Positions 8,721 through 21,300 are shown, counted from the first letter of the stretch. The stretch: 64,000 bases of DNA from Bidens hawaiensis (GCA_021521415.1 JAIQDT010000059.1:310001-374000), one strand, 5' to 3'. Notes: generated by a model from the letters alone, not told the origin. Numbers and translations: made by a program.

Positions 8721-10677
8721 CATCTCGTAAAAAACGAACTAATCACGAAACAGGGATACAATAACTACAACAAACTAAGTGTGCACGCCCTACAACTCAA
8801 AACGATACGTCGATTAACTTTAGTTCTGAACGAAAAATGTACAGCGAACCCTTGCCAATGTTTTGATTTTGTAGTCATTATAGAGGAATGTTGAATAAAG
8901 ATATGTTACAAAAACTAGAAGATTGGATACTATACCTGTAGTTGTGGAAACATTATAAGTTTTGTAAACAGACTGTTCTAACCTCAACCTTCACAGTTAA
9001 CCCAATCGCAATCAACTCGCACACAACCTATGACAAACCCCCATGCTCTCTTTAAGTGTGGAAGTACGAAACGATTCAAAAGGAACTGTCCCAAGTTAAA
9101 CCAATAATGAACATCGACGTCTAACTCGGCTAGAGACCACGATTAGTGATCGGACCCGATAAAACATGAGAAAACGTAAATGTGGTGACGAGTACATTTG
9201 TAAATTCTGATTAATATGCTTCAGTCTCGTTTGATATAAGCAATGAGAGAAGTCTTATCCCCACTAACTTCTTATCCCTAGGAAATGTACCGGTTAATGA
9301 GCTAATATACCTTTATGCTACAGACTTTACTAATGGTAAAACTATCTTGTTATCCTAAACAACCAACCAATTTTATTGACCTACTCCCGTTCTATTTGGG
9401 AAGCGTCGATGTAATTGTCAGTATGGACTTGCTAGCTAAATACAAGGCGGGAATCGTGTACGATGACTAAATAGTTAAAATTTGTCTCTTGGATGATGAA
9501 GCAATTATGGTACAAGGAAAGAAGTTTGGTGCAATATCACCTCTTGTGTCCCATCTTAAAGTATTAAAGCGCTTACACCAAGGGTGAATGGCATTACTAG
9601 AAAATGTAACCTTAAAAACCCAAATGAAACATATTGGAGATATCTCCATAGTACTCAGATACTTTAATGTCTTTCCTGATGAACTATCTGGAATATCACT
9701 ATCTGACAAGTTGAACTCCGAACTGACCTAACCTTAGGGGTAACTCCTATTACCAAGGCACCCTATCGTCAATCACTCTCCAAAATGTAAAAAAACTACT
9801 TACACAGCTACAAGAATTACTAGATAAAGGTTTCATGTGTCCTAGCTATTCTCCTTGGGGAGCACCGGTGTTGTTCGTGAAGAAGAAAGACGGAAGTTTT
9901 AGAATGTATGTTGATTATCAGGAACTAAACAAAATAAGCATAAAAAAAACAAACCGATACCCTCTCCCACGAATAGACGACTTATTTCACCAACTTCAAG
10001 GGGCTAACTACTTCTCAAAAAAATTGAACTCCAATCCGGTTACCATTAGGTTAAAATTCAGGAGGAAGATATTTCTTAAACGACATTTCGAACTCGTTAT
10101 GGTCGCTATGAATTCTTAGTGATGCCTTTTGGGCTGACTAATGAACCTGCAATTTTCATGGATCTCATGAATCGAGTTTGTAAACCATAAGCCATACCTT
10201 GACACAAATTCGTTATCGTGTTTATTGACGACATTCTGATATTCGAAAATCAAGGAGGAACACGGGCAAAATTGAAGCCATTAAAAACAGGCAAGCCCCG
10301 AAGACACCAAAAGAGATTCGCCAATTTTTGGAACTAGCTGAGTATCACCGGCGCTTTATTGCAAACTTTTCCAGTATAGCCCAACCTCTAACTCTTTTGA
10401 CCCAAAAAGACCATGTATATAATTGGGGAGAAGAACAAGAAGTGGTTTTTTAGCTGCTGAAACAGAAACTATGCCAAGCCCCGATACTGGGTCCCCCAGG
10501 AATTGATGATCTAGTAGTGTATGGTGACGCGTCCCGGAAAGGTTTAGGATGTGCACTTATGCAGAGAAACAAGGTCATAGCGTATGCCTCTCCACAACTC
10601 AAGATGCACGAGAAGAATTATACCACCCATGACTTAGAACTGGGCGTGGTTATTTTTGCACTTAAGATCTGGAGGCA
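8721..10677 (+). pseudogene. Element H, first part: gag, protease, RT, RNase H remains
   Basis: Decayed plus-strand Ty3 polyprotein with many stops and shifts. A worn Gag zinc knuckle is readable near 9050-9100 (FKCGSTKRFKRNCPK). Protease-type sequence follows at 9376-9480 (GSVDVIVSMDLLAKY). RT spans about 9780-10260, with [14 protein letters not shown] at 9862 and the catalytic FIDDIL at about 10219. The connection and RNase H start at 10290-10677 ([15 protein letters not shown]). It breaks at WRH, where B1 inserted (TSD AGGCA at 10673-10677), and continues at 46033. The RT style is chromodomain-type Ty3. Most of gag upstream of 9000 cannot be recognised; part may have been lost together with the end of element A's LTR. 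Confidence 0.8.
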
Positions 10678-11550
10678 TGACATAGGTTGTCGCGGTCTAC
10701 TAAAAAATATTTAATTAAATACTTAAATACCTATAACTAGTACGAGTAAGTAAGGTCGTCTCCACATGGACTCAAGGAAAATGCAAGTTTAATATGACTA
10801 AATTAATTAATTAACTAAGGCGGACAAACGATATCAAGCAGTTTTTAGAAAGAGATTAATTAAAACTAACAATTAGTTAAAAATGATTTATAAATAATAT
10901 TAATGAAAAGTATTCATTCTAGGTTCGGTTAATGTAACATTCAACTTAATCCCAGATTCAATTATCTTGATTCCGCAGTAATTACTAAACCTAGTAGTTG
11001 GATTGTGATGTCAAACAATACCCTAACCGAATTGATGACACAATTGAACTCGGTTCACCCAATTACCAACTTATGTTTGTTAAAACCAATTAAGAGCCAA
11101 CATTTGATGATAACTAGTCAATGACACAAGAGCTTAAACCCTAAATGTTGATGAACACAACCAAACAAATAATGTATTAATTAATAATCCCAAACACAAA
11201 TTGTTTAAATAATCAATCAAGAATTAAGCAAAACTAAGGCAATAACTCAATCAAGCTCATAAACATTAAGCATATGAATCTGGTTAGAATTTAAAATACA
11301 CAAAAACCTAGCCTAGAACGAACACACACGACTAGCTGGACATCGACATAATCGTTAAAGCAATTATCTTGATGAACATACGATCGTAGGACACACCGGA
11401 AGCTTCGGGATGGCTGGAAATCGTCCTAGAGCACCTCTTCTGCCTCTGGAAGTCGTACTAATCCGAATGGGGAGGTTAAGGGGTTTATATAAGGCAAACC
11501 CTAATTTTTGCTGACTTTAAGCATCCTCGCATATCGCGAAGATGTCTTAG

Positions 11551-14121
11551 TGTAAGGCCCCGAACCCGGTGCCCTACTTTAGCGTCGGATTTACTCATAA
11601 ACACAGTTCTTACAAATCAGAGTTTATTAAAACCTTTCGCGGAATATAAAACGTCAATCATTTGTCACAAAACATTAAATCTTTTCTTTGATACCATAAC
11701 ACAAAACTTTATATTTAAAACATCTTTACTTCTTTCTTCAGATGCCAGCCGTTCAATCCATGCCGTGTGTCATCCTCATGCTAACTCTGTAATCAGCTCA
11801 CCTGCGTGCATACTAAAAGTCAGCTACGCTGAGTGAGTTCTAGTTAATCAAGCAACTTATCATACAGCCACTTCATACAATATTTACGTATCCGAAGACA
11901 CATAGTCCACTGTCTAACATGCCACTGTTTAACCACTTAACTACCCCTATAGCTTAACCTCTTAATTACCCCTACCGCTTAGCCACTTGTGCCACTTTAT
12001 GCCACTTATGCCACTTATGCCACTTTATGCCACTTTGCCACTTGTGCCACTTATGCCACTTGTGCCACTTTAATAACGTATAACGTTATGCCACTTTAAT
12101 AACGAAAGCACGTATAGGCTTACCCTACCACGTACTGTCGTTATGCCCCTAACACTCTTACTAAACTTGCCACTTCTAACACGTTCTACCTCTACTTGTC
12201 TACAACACACTTCCTAGCATTTACATAATAAGCATGTCACATTAACAATCATACACACATAATAACGAGATATTATAAGGGTCTGGTCCCTAACATCACA
12301 GATATTATAAGGGTCTGGTCCCTAGTTTTCGAATATTAGAAGGGTTCGATTCCCTCTTCATTACTATACAACCATACATCATACCTCGAGTATTATTAGG
12401 GCTCGGTACCCTTTTCGTAACCATACGTTATCATTTCTTTCTTTTATCATCTCTATCGTGTTCATACACATAAACATACATAACATACTTACCTTATTCT
12501 TAGAGCTGCAAACTGACAGCACGTGCAATATCCGAAGATCGTTCACGCACCATCAAGCAATCATTCATACATAACATTCCTACCTTATACATAGCTTTAC
12601 AACCTGACAGCACGTGCAATATCCGTAGGTCGTTCACGTACCATCAAGCAATCATTCATACAGTTCACATTATCCATATAAGGCATACACTTATCTCTTA
12701 GGATAAGTGTATTAACTATCACATTGAGTATGCACACAGCCCCGAAAACATAACACATAAGTGGGGCTAGAAACTCACCTGGATCCTGTTACGCTCGCCG
12801 TTGATCGTAATGCCTTTCTTTAACTGGGCTCGGCTAACTGTATAATATTTACACATATCAATTAACTACTACTACTCGTTTTGTATTTCTATCTATAAAT
12901 GACCCACAATGAACGGGGGTCCGGGGGCAGCGCCCCTGGCAGCGGGGTTCTAGGGGCGGCAGCCCCTAGCGGGGTCCAAGGGGCAGAGCCCCTGGCTGGG
13001 GTTAAGCTGCCAGGTCAGCTTGGAAAAATTTTATTTACATTAACTGTCTTAACACATTTTCCATTAGGTTTTTAATTTATTTTCTAAACGAACTTCACTT
13101 CAGGCGAAGTTAAACCTTAGGCGAACTTGGCTTCAGGCGAAGTTAATCCTCAGGCGAAGTTAAACCTCAGGCGAACTTAGCTTTTAGGCGAAGTTATCCT
13201 TAGGCGAACTTGGCTTCAGGCGAAGTTATCCTCAGGCGAACTTGGCTTTTAGGCGAAGTTATCCTCAGGCGAACTTGGCTTTTAGGCGAAGTTATCCTCA
13301 GGCGAACTTGGCTTCAGGCGAAGTTAAACCTCAGGCGAACTTAGCTTTTAGGCGAAGTTATCCTTAGGCGAACTTGGCTTCAGGCGAAGTTATCCTCAGG
13401 CGAACTTGGCTTTTAGGCGAAGTTATCCTCAGGCGAACTTGGCTTTTAGGCGAAGTTATCCTCAGGCGAACTTGGCTTTTAGGCGAAGTTACGCTTGAAG
13501 GCGAAGTTACGCTTGAAGGCGAAGTTCATCAGGCGAACTTAATCTTGCAGGCGAAGTTATCGCGCTGCAGATCTGTTTTGCCCATAACTCCTTCGTTTCT
13601 TAGCCAAATAACTCGATTTTGGTACCCACGGAATCGTATGATCAGCGCCTACAAACCCCAACCATCAAATCGGCCTAAAATCGACGTTTTAGGGGTCCGA
13701 TTTGGGCAGTAAGGTTTCGGGTCCGGTTAACCCGTCAAATCCTAACCATTTTCAGTAAAATTAGCTTTGCGGGATTAGTTCTTACCTTACCAACTCAGAT
13801 CTATCAACAAATCTCGGGTCTCGGCTTCGAATCTTGATCGGTTAGAATGTGTGTGTTTTGAGTGTGTATGGAGTGTGTGTTGGGGAGTTGGTGAGAAATG
13901 AAGATATTTTGGGATTTTGGGGGTATTTATATCCCTGAAATCCCATTCTCATTTAACCCATCTCAATTAACCCAAGTCCACAACCCGCATCCATTACCCA
14001 ACACTAGCCCGACCCATACCAACTCCTATTATATTATTTATTTCCCGATAACCCGAGTAAACTTTCCATCTATTAATAAGTAATATAACTAATATTACCT
14101 TAGAAATTTCGGGATGTTACA
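11551..14121 (-). repeat. Solo LTR F (chromodomain-type Ty3 family)
   Basis: 2571 bp, TGTAAGGCCC to ATGTTACA, with a perfect target duplication CTTAG (11546-11550 and 14122-14126). No internal coding region, so it is a solo LTR formed by LTR-LTR recombination. It shares landmarks with solo LTR G: the TGTAAGGCCC start, the stretch about CAGCCCCGAAAACATAACA, and diverged TATTATAAGGGTC units (12265-12420). A large private tandem array lies at 13085-13560. Sense runs right to left, judging by the LTRs of D, which share the same terminal sequence. Confidence 0.88.
13085..13560. repeat. GGCGAA tandem array inside solo LTR F
   Basis: About 475 bp built from alternating half-units with cores AGGCGAAGTT and AGGCGAACTT, about 33 bp per pair. 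A higher-order period of about 164 bp is visible (the variant containing TAAACCTCAGG recurs at 13161 and 13325). The frame 13374-13712 that runs through it is a repeat artefact. Confidence 0.92.
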
Positions 14122-14385
14122 CTTAGCTTGCTTCTTCGAGTATCGCGAAGATTCACTTTTCAGCAGAATTATTATTTTAATCTTTTGACTGCCTCGTGAT
14201 GCGTGCACTTCCAATCTCTCACTTCTAATCCTTCATTCCAAGCCCGTAAATATCCTCATTAAGCTCCAAAACTTCTAAAGCCCTGAAAACACATAACAGT
14301 GCTTGAAGTAGCAATATTCATTCGATTATTAAACAAAAATTAACTAATTAATATATAAAACTAACTAACTTTTACCCAACCATCA

Positions 14386-14420
14386 CATCCCCACACTTAT
14401 CCTTTTTCGTCCCGAAAAAG
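14386..14420 (-). other. B1 polypurine tract and adjacent hairpin
   Basis: The sense-strand G-rich tract GTGTGGGGATG (14386-14396) abuts the 3' LTR. Next to it is the perfect 7-bp stem CTTTTTC (14402-14408) with GAAAAAG (14414-14420) and a 5-nt loop, the same stem as in A and B2. Confidence 0.75.
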
Positions 14421-16189
14421 ATTTTGCAATGGAATCAGAATTAGAAATCGTTCTCAAAATATTTCATAGATTATCTTAATTAAGCACAAAGAACACAAAA
14501 ACCACGAGTGCGACTCATGCCTTAATACTTACCTGGAAAATAAAATGTGACCATTTTATTAGTTCATATGATTAAAATGGAACCCACACGTCAAAGCTCT
14601 GAAGCCGCCTTACCATGCTTCATTATAGTTTTACCGAACAAGACCACCCCAACTTGACTTAAACCTTAAAATTAGATGATCAAAATTTTGCACATGTGTA
14701 CAAATTTTCAAGCCCATATGTAATAGCTAAGACAATCTTGGATATTTTTATCGAACCAAAACCCAAACTTAAGTATTAAAGTCTACCAAAATGGCCATTA
14801 GATATGATTAAGGTACAATTAGGTAGCTAACTAGTAAATAGCTCCCACTTCATGACATACCCCCTTTATCAAGCAATACCCCGAAGTCCATCACCATACG
14901 TGAGTAGGCACGAATTCATCTGTAGGGCTTACATATGACGTGTCCTGTATGGTCCATTTCTTAATGGTAATGACACGCGAGCACGGGGACCCCATATGAC
15001 TAACAGCGTGGATGATCAAGCCAGTAGTGAATTTGTACTTTGAAAGAACTTTTTGTGATCATTTTATTGACTTATGAATTGGCAGATAAACTGCGGGTTT
15101 ACTCTTTTTAAGCTTTTTTAATATTAATAAATCCACTTAGGATTTACGCATACTAGATGATAAACTGCATACCGACCCATGGTCTCCGTTCCTCAGGGCA
15201 TCCCATCAATACAGGATTTAAGGCCATAAAACCATACACCTATGAAGTGTTAACCACTTAACTAGCAATTTTTTCATTTATGTTTATATCACAAGCCATT
15301 TAGCATACTTTAATGTTAAGCCTATCCAACCATTGTACTATAGACTATTCATATTAAAATATATTTTTGATGATCAAATCTAACACAAAGGCTTGAGTAT
15401 GGCCTAATCTTTCATTCCAGTCCTTACACAGGCTAAACTAAACAAATAAAACCCTGAAGGCATTTCCCACTAAAAATCAAGCATTTAAGGTTCAATTAAG
15501 TCAACAACCAAATTATCCTTTCATTCTCAAGGCTGAGCCTACCAATACATCTCAAATTACGTGTGTTTCCGTTTTATTTATCTCATATTATATAATAATT
15601 TTAAAAAATAATCCCCGGTTTTTCTATTATTTTCCATTATTGTGCAAAAAATCTTAATTCAAGGAACATTAAACTTTTAAATTTTCAAATACTCCCCCAT
15701 CCACACACTTGAGGCAAACATTGTCCTCAATATTTTAAAAATTAGCAATTAAAATTACGGACGGGGTTAAAATTCACTTTGACAATGTTAAAAAACGGGC
15801 CTAATGTGATGGTGGTTATTAAATATACAAAAATACAATTACACTCTTAACACAAAAACTAATAAAACAAATAAGGTTATGAAAATGAAATCACCTGATA
15901 AAAAATATAACTCTCATGTGCAACTCTCGTGCCCTCGGTGATCTCTCGGTGAACTTAACTCCTCAACTCTCAAAATAAAATCTGCAAACTCTCAAAGATG
16001 TAGAAGCAAGCTTCTCACAAATGTTAAAAATATAGGTCTTTTAAACCGTTAGAAAAACCATTAATTTTAAATTACCGACCGAGATTAATAAATTTCATAT
16101 CCAAATTTGTTAAACGAATAAATTTGTTAAAAGACCTAACTCACTTTCGCAGGAATCACGATTGCATTTAGCATATGCAACAAGCCCTT
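14421..16189 (-). other. B1 3' noncoding region
   Basis: About 1.8 kb with no credible ORF, closely matched by 23173-24961 in B2 and more distantly by parts of 2860-3660 in A. It ends at the three-way-junction element. Confidence 0.75.
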
Positions 16190-16238
16190 TAAACCCCCCG
16201 GTAGCCCGGGTGGACGAGTATGGTCTCGTGAGGGTTTA
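16190..16238 (-). other. Three-way-junction fold in B1 3' region
   Basis: Outer stem TAAACCC (16190-16196) with GGGTTTA (16232-16238). Arm 1: CCCGG (16197-16201), loop TAGC, CCGGG (16206-16210). Arm 2: ACGAG (16214-16218), loop TATGGT, CTCGT (16225-16229). All 17 pairs are Watson-Crick. B2 carries an identical copy at 24962-25010. The fold was found by eye; a role in packaging or processing is speculation. Confidence 0.6.
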
Positions 16239-16422
16239 CATTCAACTACAACAAAAATATACACAAGCAACCACCCAAAAGAATAAATCCCATCAAGTGT
16301 CCCAACCAAACCACCCATAAACAAAATAATAATAATATCAACACAACCCATAAGATAATAAAAACATAATAAAATAAACCACAAAATAAGACGGAAAACA
16401 TTGATCAGGACATCTGCATCCG

Positions 16423-17880
16423 TCAAAAGCGACTACTCATCAAATCCTCCTGGTCATCATCATCACCAGCTCCTGGTCCTCCTACACCTGCATCGTAAAA
16501 TCCACGTGCACCATACTGACCATAACCTCTATAACCAGCATCTCCACCATAACTACCAGCCCCACCATATCCATAACCACCAGATCCTCCTCCATATACA
16601 TGCCCAATGCCACCCATATCAAAACCACTAGTAGCAGGTGGCGACTGCAAAGTACCCGGTAATGGAATGTTCCAGTGATCAAACATGGTCCTGAAGTAAC
16701 CCCGGGACTCGTCAATGTATTCTCTGAACTCATCCCTATACCCATGCAATTCATCCCGCATATGTAGTTGTTGCTCGAACACGTAGTCTAATGTCATGGG
16801 CTGTGGGTGCTGTACCGGCGGTTGACTGGGCTGTCTCCTTTGACGTGGTCGGGCAGGTGGCCTCTCCACATGATGCCCCCTCGAACTACCCTCCGCTCTC
16901 ACATCCGTCATCTGGTGGATCTCAATAAGTCATTATGCCCGCTTTCTGAGCATCATCAATCGTCACAACAGCGGTATCCAGTCCCTCCTCATAATAATCT
17001 ACCGGATAACGTCCAAACACACCCAATGACTGCGCAATGCCAACTGAGTCGTGGCCCCACTTGCTCTACGACCTCCCCTTGCAAACGAACTTAACAACAA
17101 CTTCGCTCGGTTCACATTCATACCCCCAACCGTGGCCATTAAACACATTAGATCAATCTTATTACATTTATCCTTTCCCAACTTTCGGCCCACGAATGTG
17201 GAAGCAATTACCTTATGTTGATACCTGTGAAGTGGATCCCAAATTTGAAAGGCGATAATGGAACTTGTGTGCTCGCCATCTCCAATAGTCCTCCAAAATC
17301 TAGCCAAATCGGTTGTCGAAATCCAATGAGGCCGAGAAGCATTCGACCTCGTAGTAAACCCCTGAATACTTTCCCGAAACTCGAGACCAGTCACCTCATG
17401 TTCCCCATATAAACCTGCAATCACAGCAAACCGGGGCACCGTGAACTGAAACAACTCTCTCCCAAACACAAAACTGACCGCGTATGGCTCATCAAAATCT
17501 TTCGGATTATGTCTGAAAGTTGAGTAAAACTCGTAAACCAGCTCCACATACTGCTTCTACTCAAACCTCATAATATCTTCCCAGCGTCCCGGTAACAAAA
17601 TATTAAGTCTCTGAACCTGCCCAATAAATTCCAACGCCTCCCAATGAAACGTATGATGTCGGAATATCTCCAAGTCACGAATCTGCCTATATATCTGATA
17701 TTCTTGAGTATCGGGGAGGAATCGTAATATTTGGTGATCCTCCTCATCTCCCCCGGTGATATCCTCAACTGCGGCCCCGAAAACCTCAATCTTGTTACCC
17801 GTATATCTGATCGGCACGTGTGTATACTGCTGAGAAGTAGAGTCAAACGTCTGCTGTTGTTTGTACCTTTTCCTCGACAT
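16423..17880 (-). pseudogene. Env-position ORF of the Athila type, broken
   Basis: Lies after integrase and before the 3' LTR, where Athila-type elements carry an extra (env-like) ORF. An ATG frame starts at 17880; one in-frame stop (17557-17559) precedes a 182-codon stretch to 16999, then a frameshift and stops separate a last frame, 16911-16423. The middle part (IWDPLHRYQHKVIAST and VGGMNVNRAKLLL) resembles the ORF-1/plant transposon protein family of Athila elements as I know it. The last part is basic and Pro-rich at its start and then Gly/Tyr-rich with an acidic end. I see no clear signal peptide or transmembrane helix, so a membrane-fusion role is not supported here. Function unknown. 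Confidence 0.7.
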
Positions 17881-18756
17881 CTACAAATAGTTTTACCAAA
17901 TAAGTTCATGTCACAACAAAGATAAGCGACAACCGTATAACATTTTCGGTCGTGGTTGCCCCCAATAATATAAATGATAAAAATTATTTTTGAGTTTTTT
18001 TTTTAACACAATCAACTACAAGACTCAAAATAACTTCCTCAAAACCGCAAGTGCAACGACACAACATGAAAAAATCACACCCGACAAATTTACTAACCAA
18101 CAAACCGGCAAAACACTTGGAATTCATTCTTTTCCACAAACCGACACATACTTGTTACTTTTCAAAAACTTGTTACGATCCCTTTTCCGGAAAAATTCCC
18201 ATTATTCAAAAACACACAAAATCACCGACATCTTAAAATACCGACCCAAAATCACAAACTTTTGTTAAACTTTTTCAAAACTTCAACTCGACAACTCGCC
18301 GGAAAATTATTCCGGTGACCAAAACCCTTTTGAAAATACTATCATTCATCAAAAACTTCACAACACATTCCAAAATCCGGCCAAAACTTCAATAATTCGG
18401 CAAACCCATCCCCAAAATCCGACGTCAACTACCCACGAAATCATTAAACCCATTAATCCTGACCACAAACACACCCAATAACATGCATTCATCAAACCCC
18501 AAATAATCTGAGATACACCATTCAAACTAGAAACAAATCAATTGCAAACAAATTTAAACACATACCTTTCAATCGGGTTCGTCAAAGATGATGAAATTAA
18601 ACATGAAAGTGATGGTAACGATGGTGGCGGCCGGCAAAGGTGGTGACAGGGGTGGTGGTGGCCGGAATTATGGTGTGTGGATAGGGTTAAAGATGAGAAA
18701 GATATGGTTAAAGTGATGGGGAAATCAGATTTTTATAAAAATTTTCGCTAGATCCT

Positions 18757-18907
18757 TGCATCTTCGCGTATCGCGAAGATGCAGGCCTTGCATTTTCGCG
18801 TATCGCAAAGTTGCAAGTTTGACCGTTGACCATTGACATTGACTTTGACTGACCATTTGACTTTTTAGGATCTTCGCGATACGCGAAGATGCAAGGCCTG
18901 CATCTTT
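18757..18907. promoter_or_regulatory. Inverted repeat with CGCG palindromes and a W-box cluster
   Basis: A perfect palindrome has 12-bp arms at 18757-18768 and 18772-18783 (core CTTCGCG TAT CGCGAAG). Positions 18775-18811 and 18871-18907 form a 37-bp inverted repeat with 33 matches. In its 59-bp loop there are six TTGAC cores at 18819, 18826, 18833, 18839, 18845 and 18857; five are full W-boxes (TTGACC/T), the site bound by plant WRKY factors. Spacing is 6-7 bp except the last. It may be an internal promoter or enhancer; only the sequence pattern is observed. Confidence 0.5.
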
Positions 18908-19174
18908 CAGCTTCAAATTTTAACGGTTTTCAGCTTTAAAACATTAATCTTTTAAGTGTTATTCGAGCTGATTACTCCGCCACCCTCTTCGGTCGCCACA
19001 TACCAATCACCTACGTACCTGGGGCTCCCTCTAGCGACGCACGTGCTTACCAATTTCACTCCAACGCTAATTATCGTTTCGCTTCCCCACACTCGATCCT
19101 TGCTCTACACTGCACGATTTGAGGAAAACTATTATCTAACTAGACTCAATATACAAAATTTACAACTTACAAAT

Positions 19175-19192
19175 ACCGGGTTGCCTCCTGGT
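19175..19192 (-). other. Stem-loop after B1 integrase ORF
   Basis: ACCGGG (19175-19180) pairs with CCTGGT (19187-19192), one G-T pair, around the loop TTGCCT. It lies about 45 nt beyond the integrase ORF end. B2 has the same motif at 25071-25086. Confidence 0.6.
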
Positions 19193-19236
19193 TAGCGCTG
19201 AATTGAATGTCTACAGCTCGACATTTCCTTGGTTCC

Positions 19237-20373
19237 TCAATCAAGCGAATAAGTCGGTTCGTCTGCCAAAAGGCAAACTTCCGACTCATGTATCTCTTTG
19301 TTCAAATCCTCATCCTCCAAGTAAGGCTTCAATAGATGACCATTCACCACTTGCCTCAGATGATCATCAAAATCTTCGATCTCAACTTCACCGAATTTTC
19401 CAACTCTCTTAACTTGATAAGGTCCCGTCCACTTGCTCTTCAATTTTCCAGGGAAAAGTTTCAATCTCGAGTTGTACAACCACACTCGTTGCCCCTTCTC
19501 GATCGTCCTTTGTCTTAGCTTAGCATCGTGAACTCTCTTCATCTTGTAGTTATATGCGGATGCACATTCATAAGCTTCATCTCTCAATTATTCCAATTAG
19601 CAAATGTTCAGCTTCCTTTGTTTACCTGCACAGTCATTGTCTAGATTAACATTCTTAACCGCCCATAGCGCACGATGGGCTAGCTCAACAGGTAAATGAC
19701 AACCTTTTCTTTAAACCAACCGATAAGGGGTGGTTCCAATAGGTGTTTTATAAGCGGACCGGTAAGCCCATAAAGCATCATTTTGGTTTATTTGACCCAT
19801 CCTTCCGATCGGGCCTTACCATTTTTTGTAAAATCTCTTTGATTTGCCTATTAGAAACCTCCACTTGCCCACTCGTTTGAGGGTGATATGGAGTGGCAAT
19901 ACGGTGGTTTACGCCATACCGTTTAAGTAGTTTGCCAAAAATAAAGTTTTTGAAATGTGAACCTCCATCACTAATGATAACACGGGGAACACAAAAACGT
20001 GAAAAAATATTAGACTGGACAAACTTACGAACACCGGTATGGTCATTCGTCTTGGTGGCGATTGCTTCTACCCATTTAGACACATAATCGACCGCCACCA
20101 AGATATAAAGATTACCGAAAGAATTAGCAAACGGGCCCATGAAATCAATCCCCCAAACATCAAAGATGTCGACAACGAGGATTGGTTGAATGGGCATCTC
20201 GTCCCTCTTTGAAATACCCCCCATCTATTGACATCTAACACAATTCTTGACAAACGCCGCGGCATCCTTGAATATGGTAGGCCAATAGAATCCGCATACA
20301 AGCACTCGATGTCCTGTCTTCTGACCATTGAAATGGCCTCCACAAGGTGATGAGTGGGCATGATTTCAAACAC
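19237..20373 (-). pseudogene. B1 integrase
   Basis: Integrase inserts the cDNA into host chromosomes. The N-terminal zinc-binding part is frame-broken at about 20373-20225. The catalytic core (20224-19778) shows [19 protein letters not shown] and [10 protein letters not shown], consistent with an intact D, D, E triad. Stops follow between 19778 and 19590. The C-terminal domain (19587-19237) has FPGKLKSKWTGPYQV, the GPY/F module. The C-terminal domain of element A's fused ORF is the same module. Dead as it stands because of stops and shifts. Confidence 0.85.
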
Positions 20374-21245
20374 TCCGTATCTCCTCCTCTGGTATGCACC
20401 GCCTCATTACTTGATCCGCTCCAACTCTAAACAAATCCGGATCTTCCCATGCATAGTGCTTCACCTGCGAGAGGAAGTGCTGCTTCTTCTTCTTTGGACA
20501 AAACTCTGGAATTGTATCTGCAACAAGAAAATTAATAATGTCAGCATACCATGGCAAAGTTGAAACAAAAAACAATTGCTTATCCTGGAAAGACTCGTTG
20601 ATGGCCCTCTCGTCTTTCTCCTCTTCTTCTTGTCCCACGAGCCTCGATAAATGATCTGCCACCACGTTCTTGCTTCCTTTCTTGTCGCGGATCTCCACAT
20701 CAAACTCTTGGAGCAGTAAAATCCACCAGATCAAGCGCGGCTTTGCGTCCTTCGTCTCCATCAAATAATTGACTGTGCCGTGATCTGAAAACACAATAAC
20801 CTTGCTCCCCCAAATGTAAGATCGAAACTTATTAAGTGCATATACTACCGCGAGCAACTCCTTTTCCGTAGGGTGTAATTAATTTGAGCATCGGAAAGGG
20901 TTTTACTTGCATAGTATATGGCAACGGGCTTCTTATCCACCCGTTGACCCAACACGGCCCCGACCGCGTAGTCACTTGCGTCACACATAATCTCAAATGG
21001 AAGTGACTAATCAGGTGACAACAAGATCGTGGCTTCAAGCAATTTGTTTTTTAGAACATTAAATGCATTAAGACACTCTTCGTTAAAAACAAATGGTATA
21101 TCTTTTAATAACAAATTACACAACGGTTTAGATATGACACTAAAATTCTTAATAAACCGACGGTAAAAACCGGCATGACCCAAAAATGCCCTTATCCCTT
21201 TTATATTAGTAGGCGGTGGTAAATTAGATATGACTTGGATTTTCA
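20366..21245 (-). pseudogene. B1 RT end and RNase H
   Basis: 21245-21007 is the RT connection region (IRAFLGHAGFYRRFIKNF). RNase H follows with CDASDYAVGAVLGQ near 20980, then a frame break near 20870, and the frame 20857-20366 carries [13 protein letters not shown] and VADHLSRL. The last 90 residues run into the start of integrase. RNase H removes the RNA strand during cDNA synthesis. Confidence 0.82.
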
Positions 21246-21300
21246 CCCAGTCAACCTCAATCCCCCTACTTTAGATGACATGTCCCAAAACCGTCCCCTC

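Larger units (their letters stand above)
10678..14385 (-). repeat. B1 3' LTR, interrupted by solo LTR F
   Basis: About 1.13 kb of LTR sequence once the 2571-bp insertion (11551-14121) and its target duplication are set aside. It contains CGCG-core palindromes at 11521-11544 and 14132-14153; F landed just after the first. Confidence 0.9.
17881..19236 (-). other. Spacer between integrase and env-position ORF (B1)
   Basis: About 1.35 kb without a gene. Positions 17940-18560 are AT-rich with nothing recognised. A palindrome and W-box module lies at 18757-18907 and a stem-loop at 19175-19192. By position it could hold the leader or promoter for the env-position ORF; this is inference. Confidence 0.6.

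Noticed and set aside
13374..13712. Repetitive 112-codon frame
   Set aside because: Follows the GGCGAA tandem array in solo LTR F; the repeated peptide only mirrors the DNA repeat.
16401..17412. Plus-strand frames over the env-position ORF
   Set aside because: Antisense shadows; His-rich stretches come from reversed Gly/Tyr codons.
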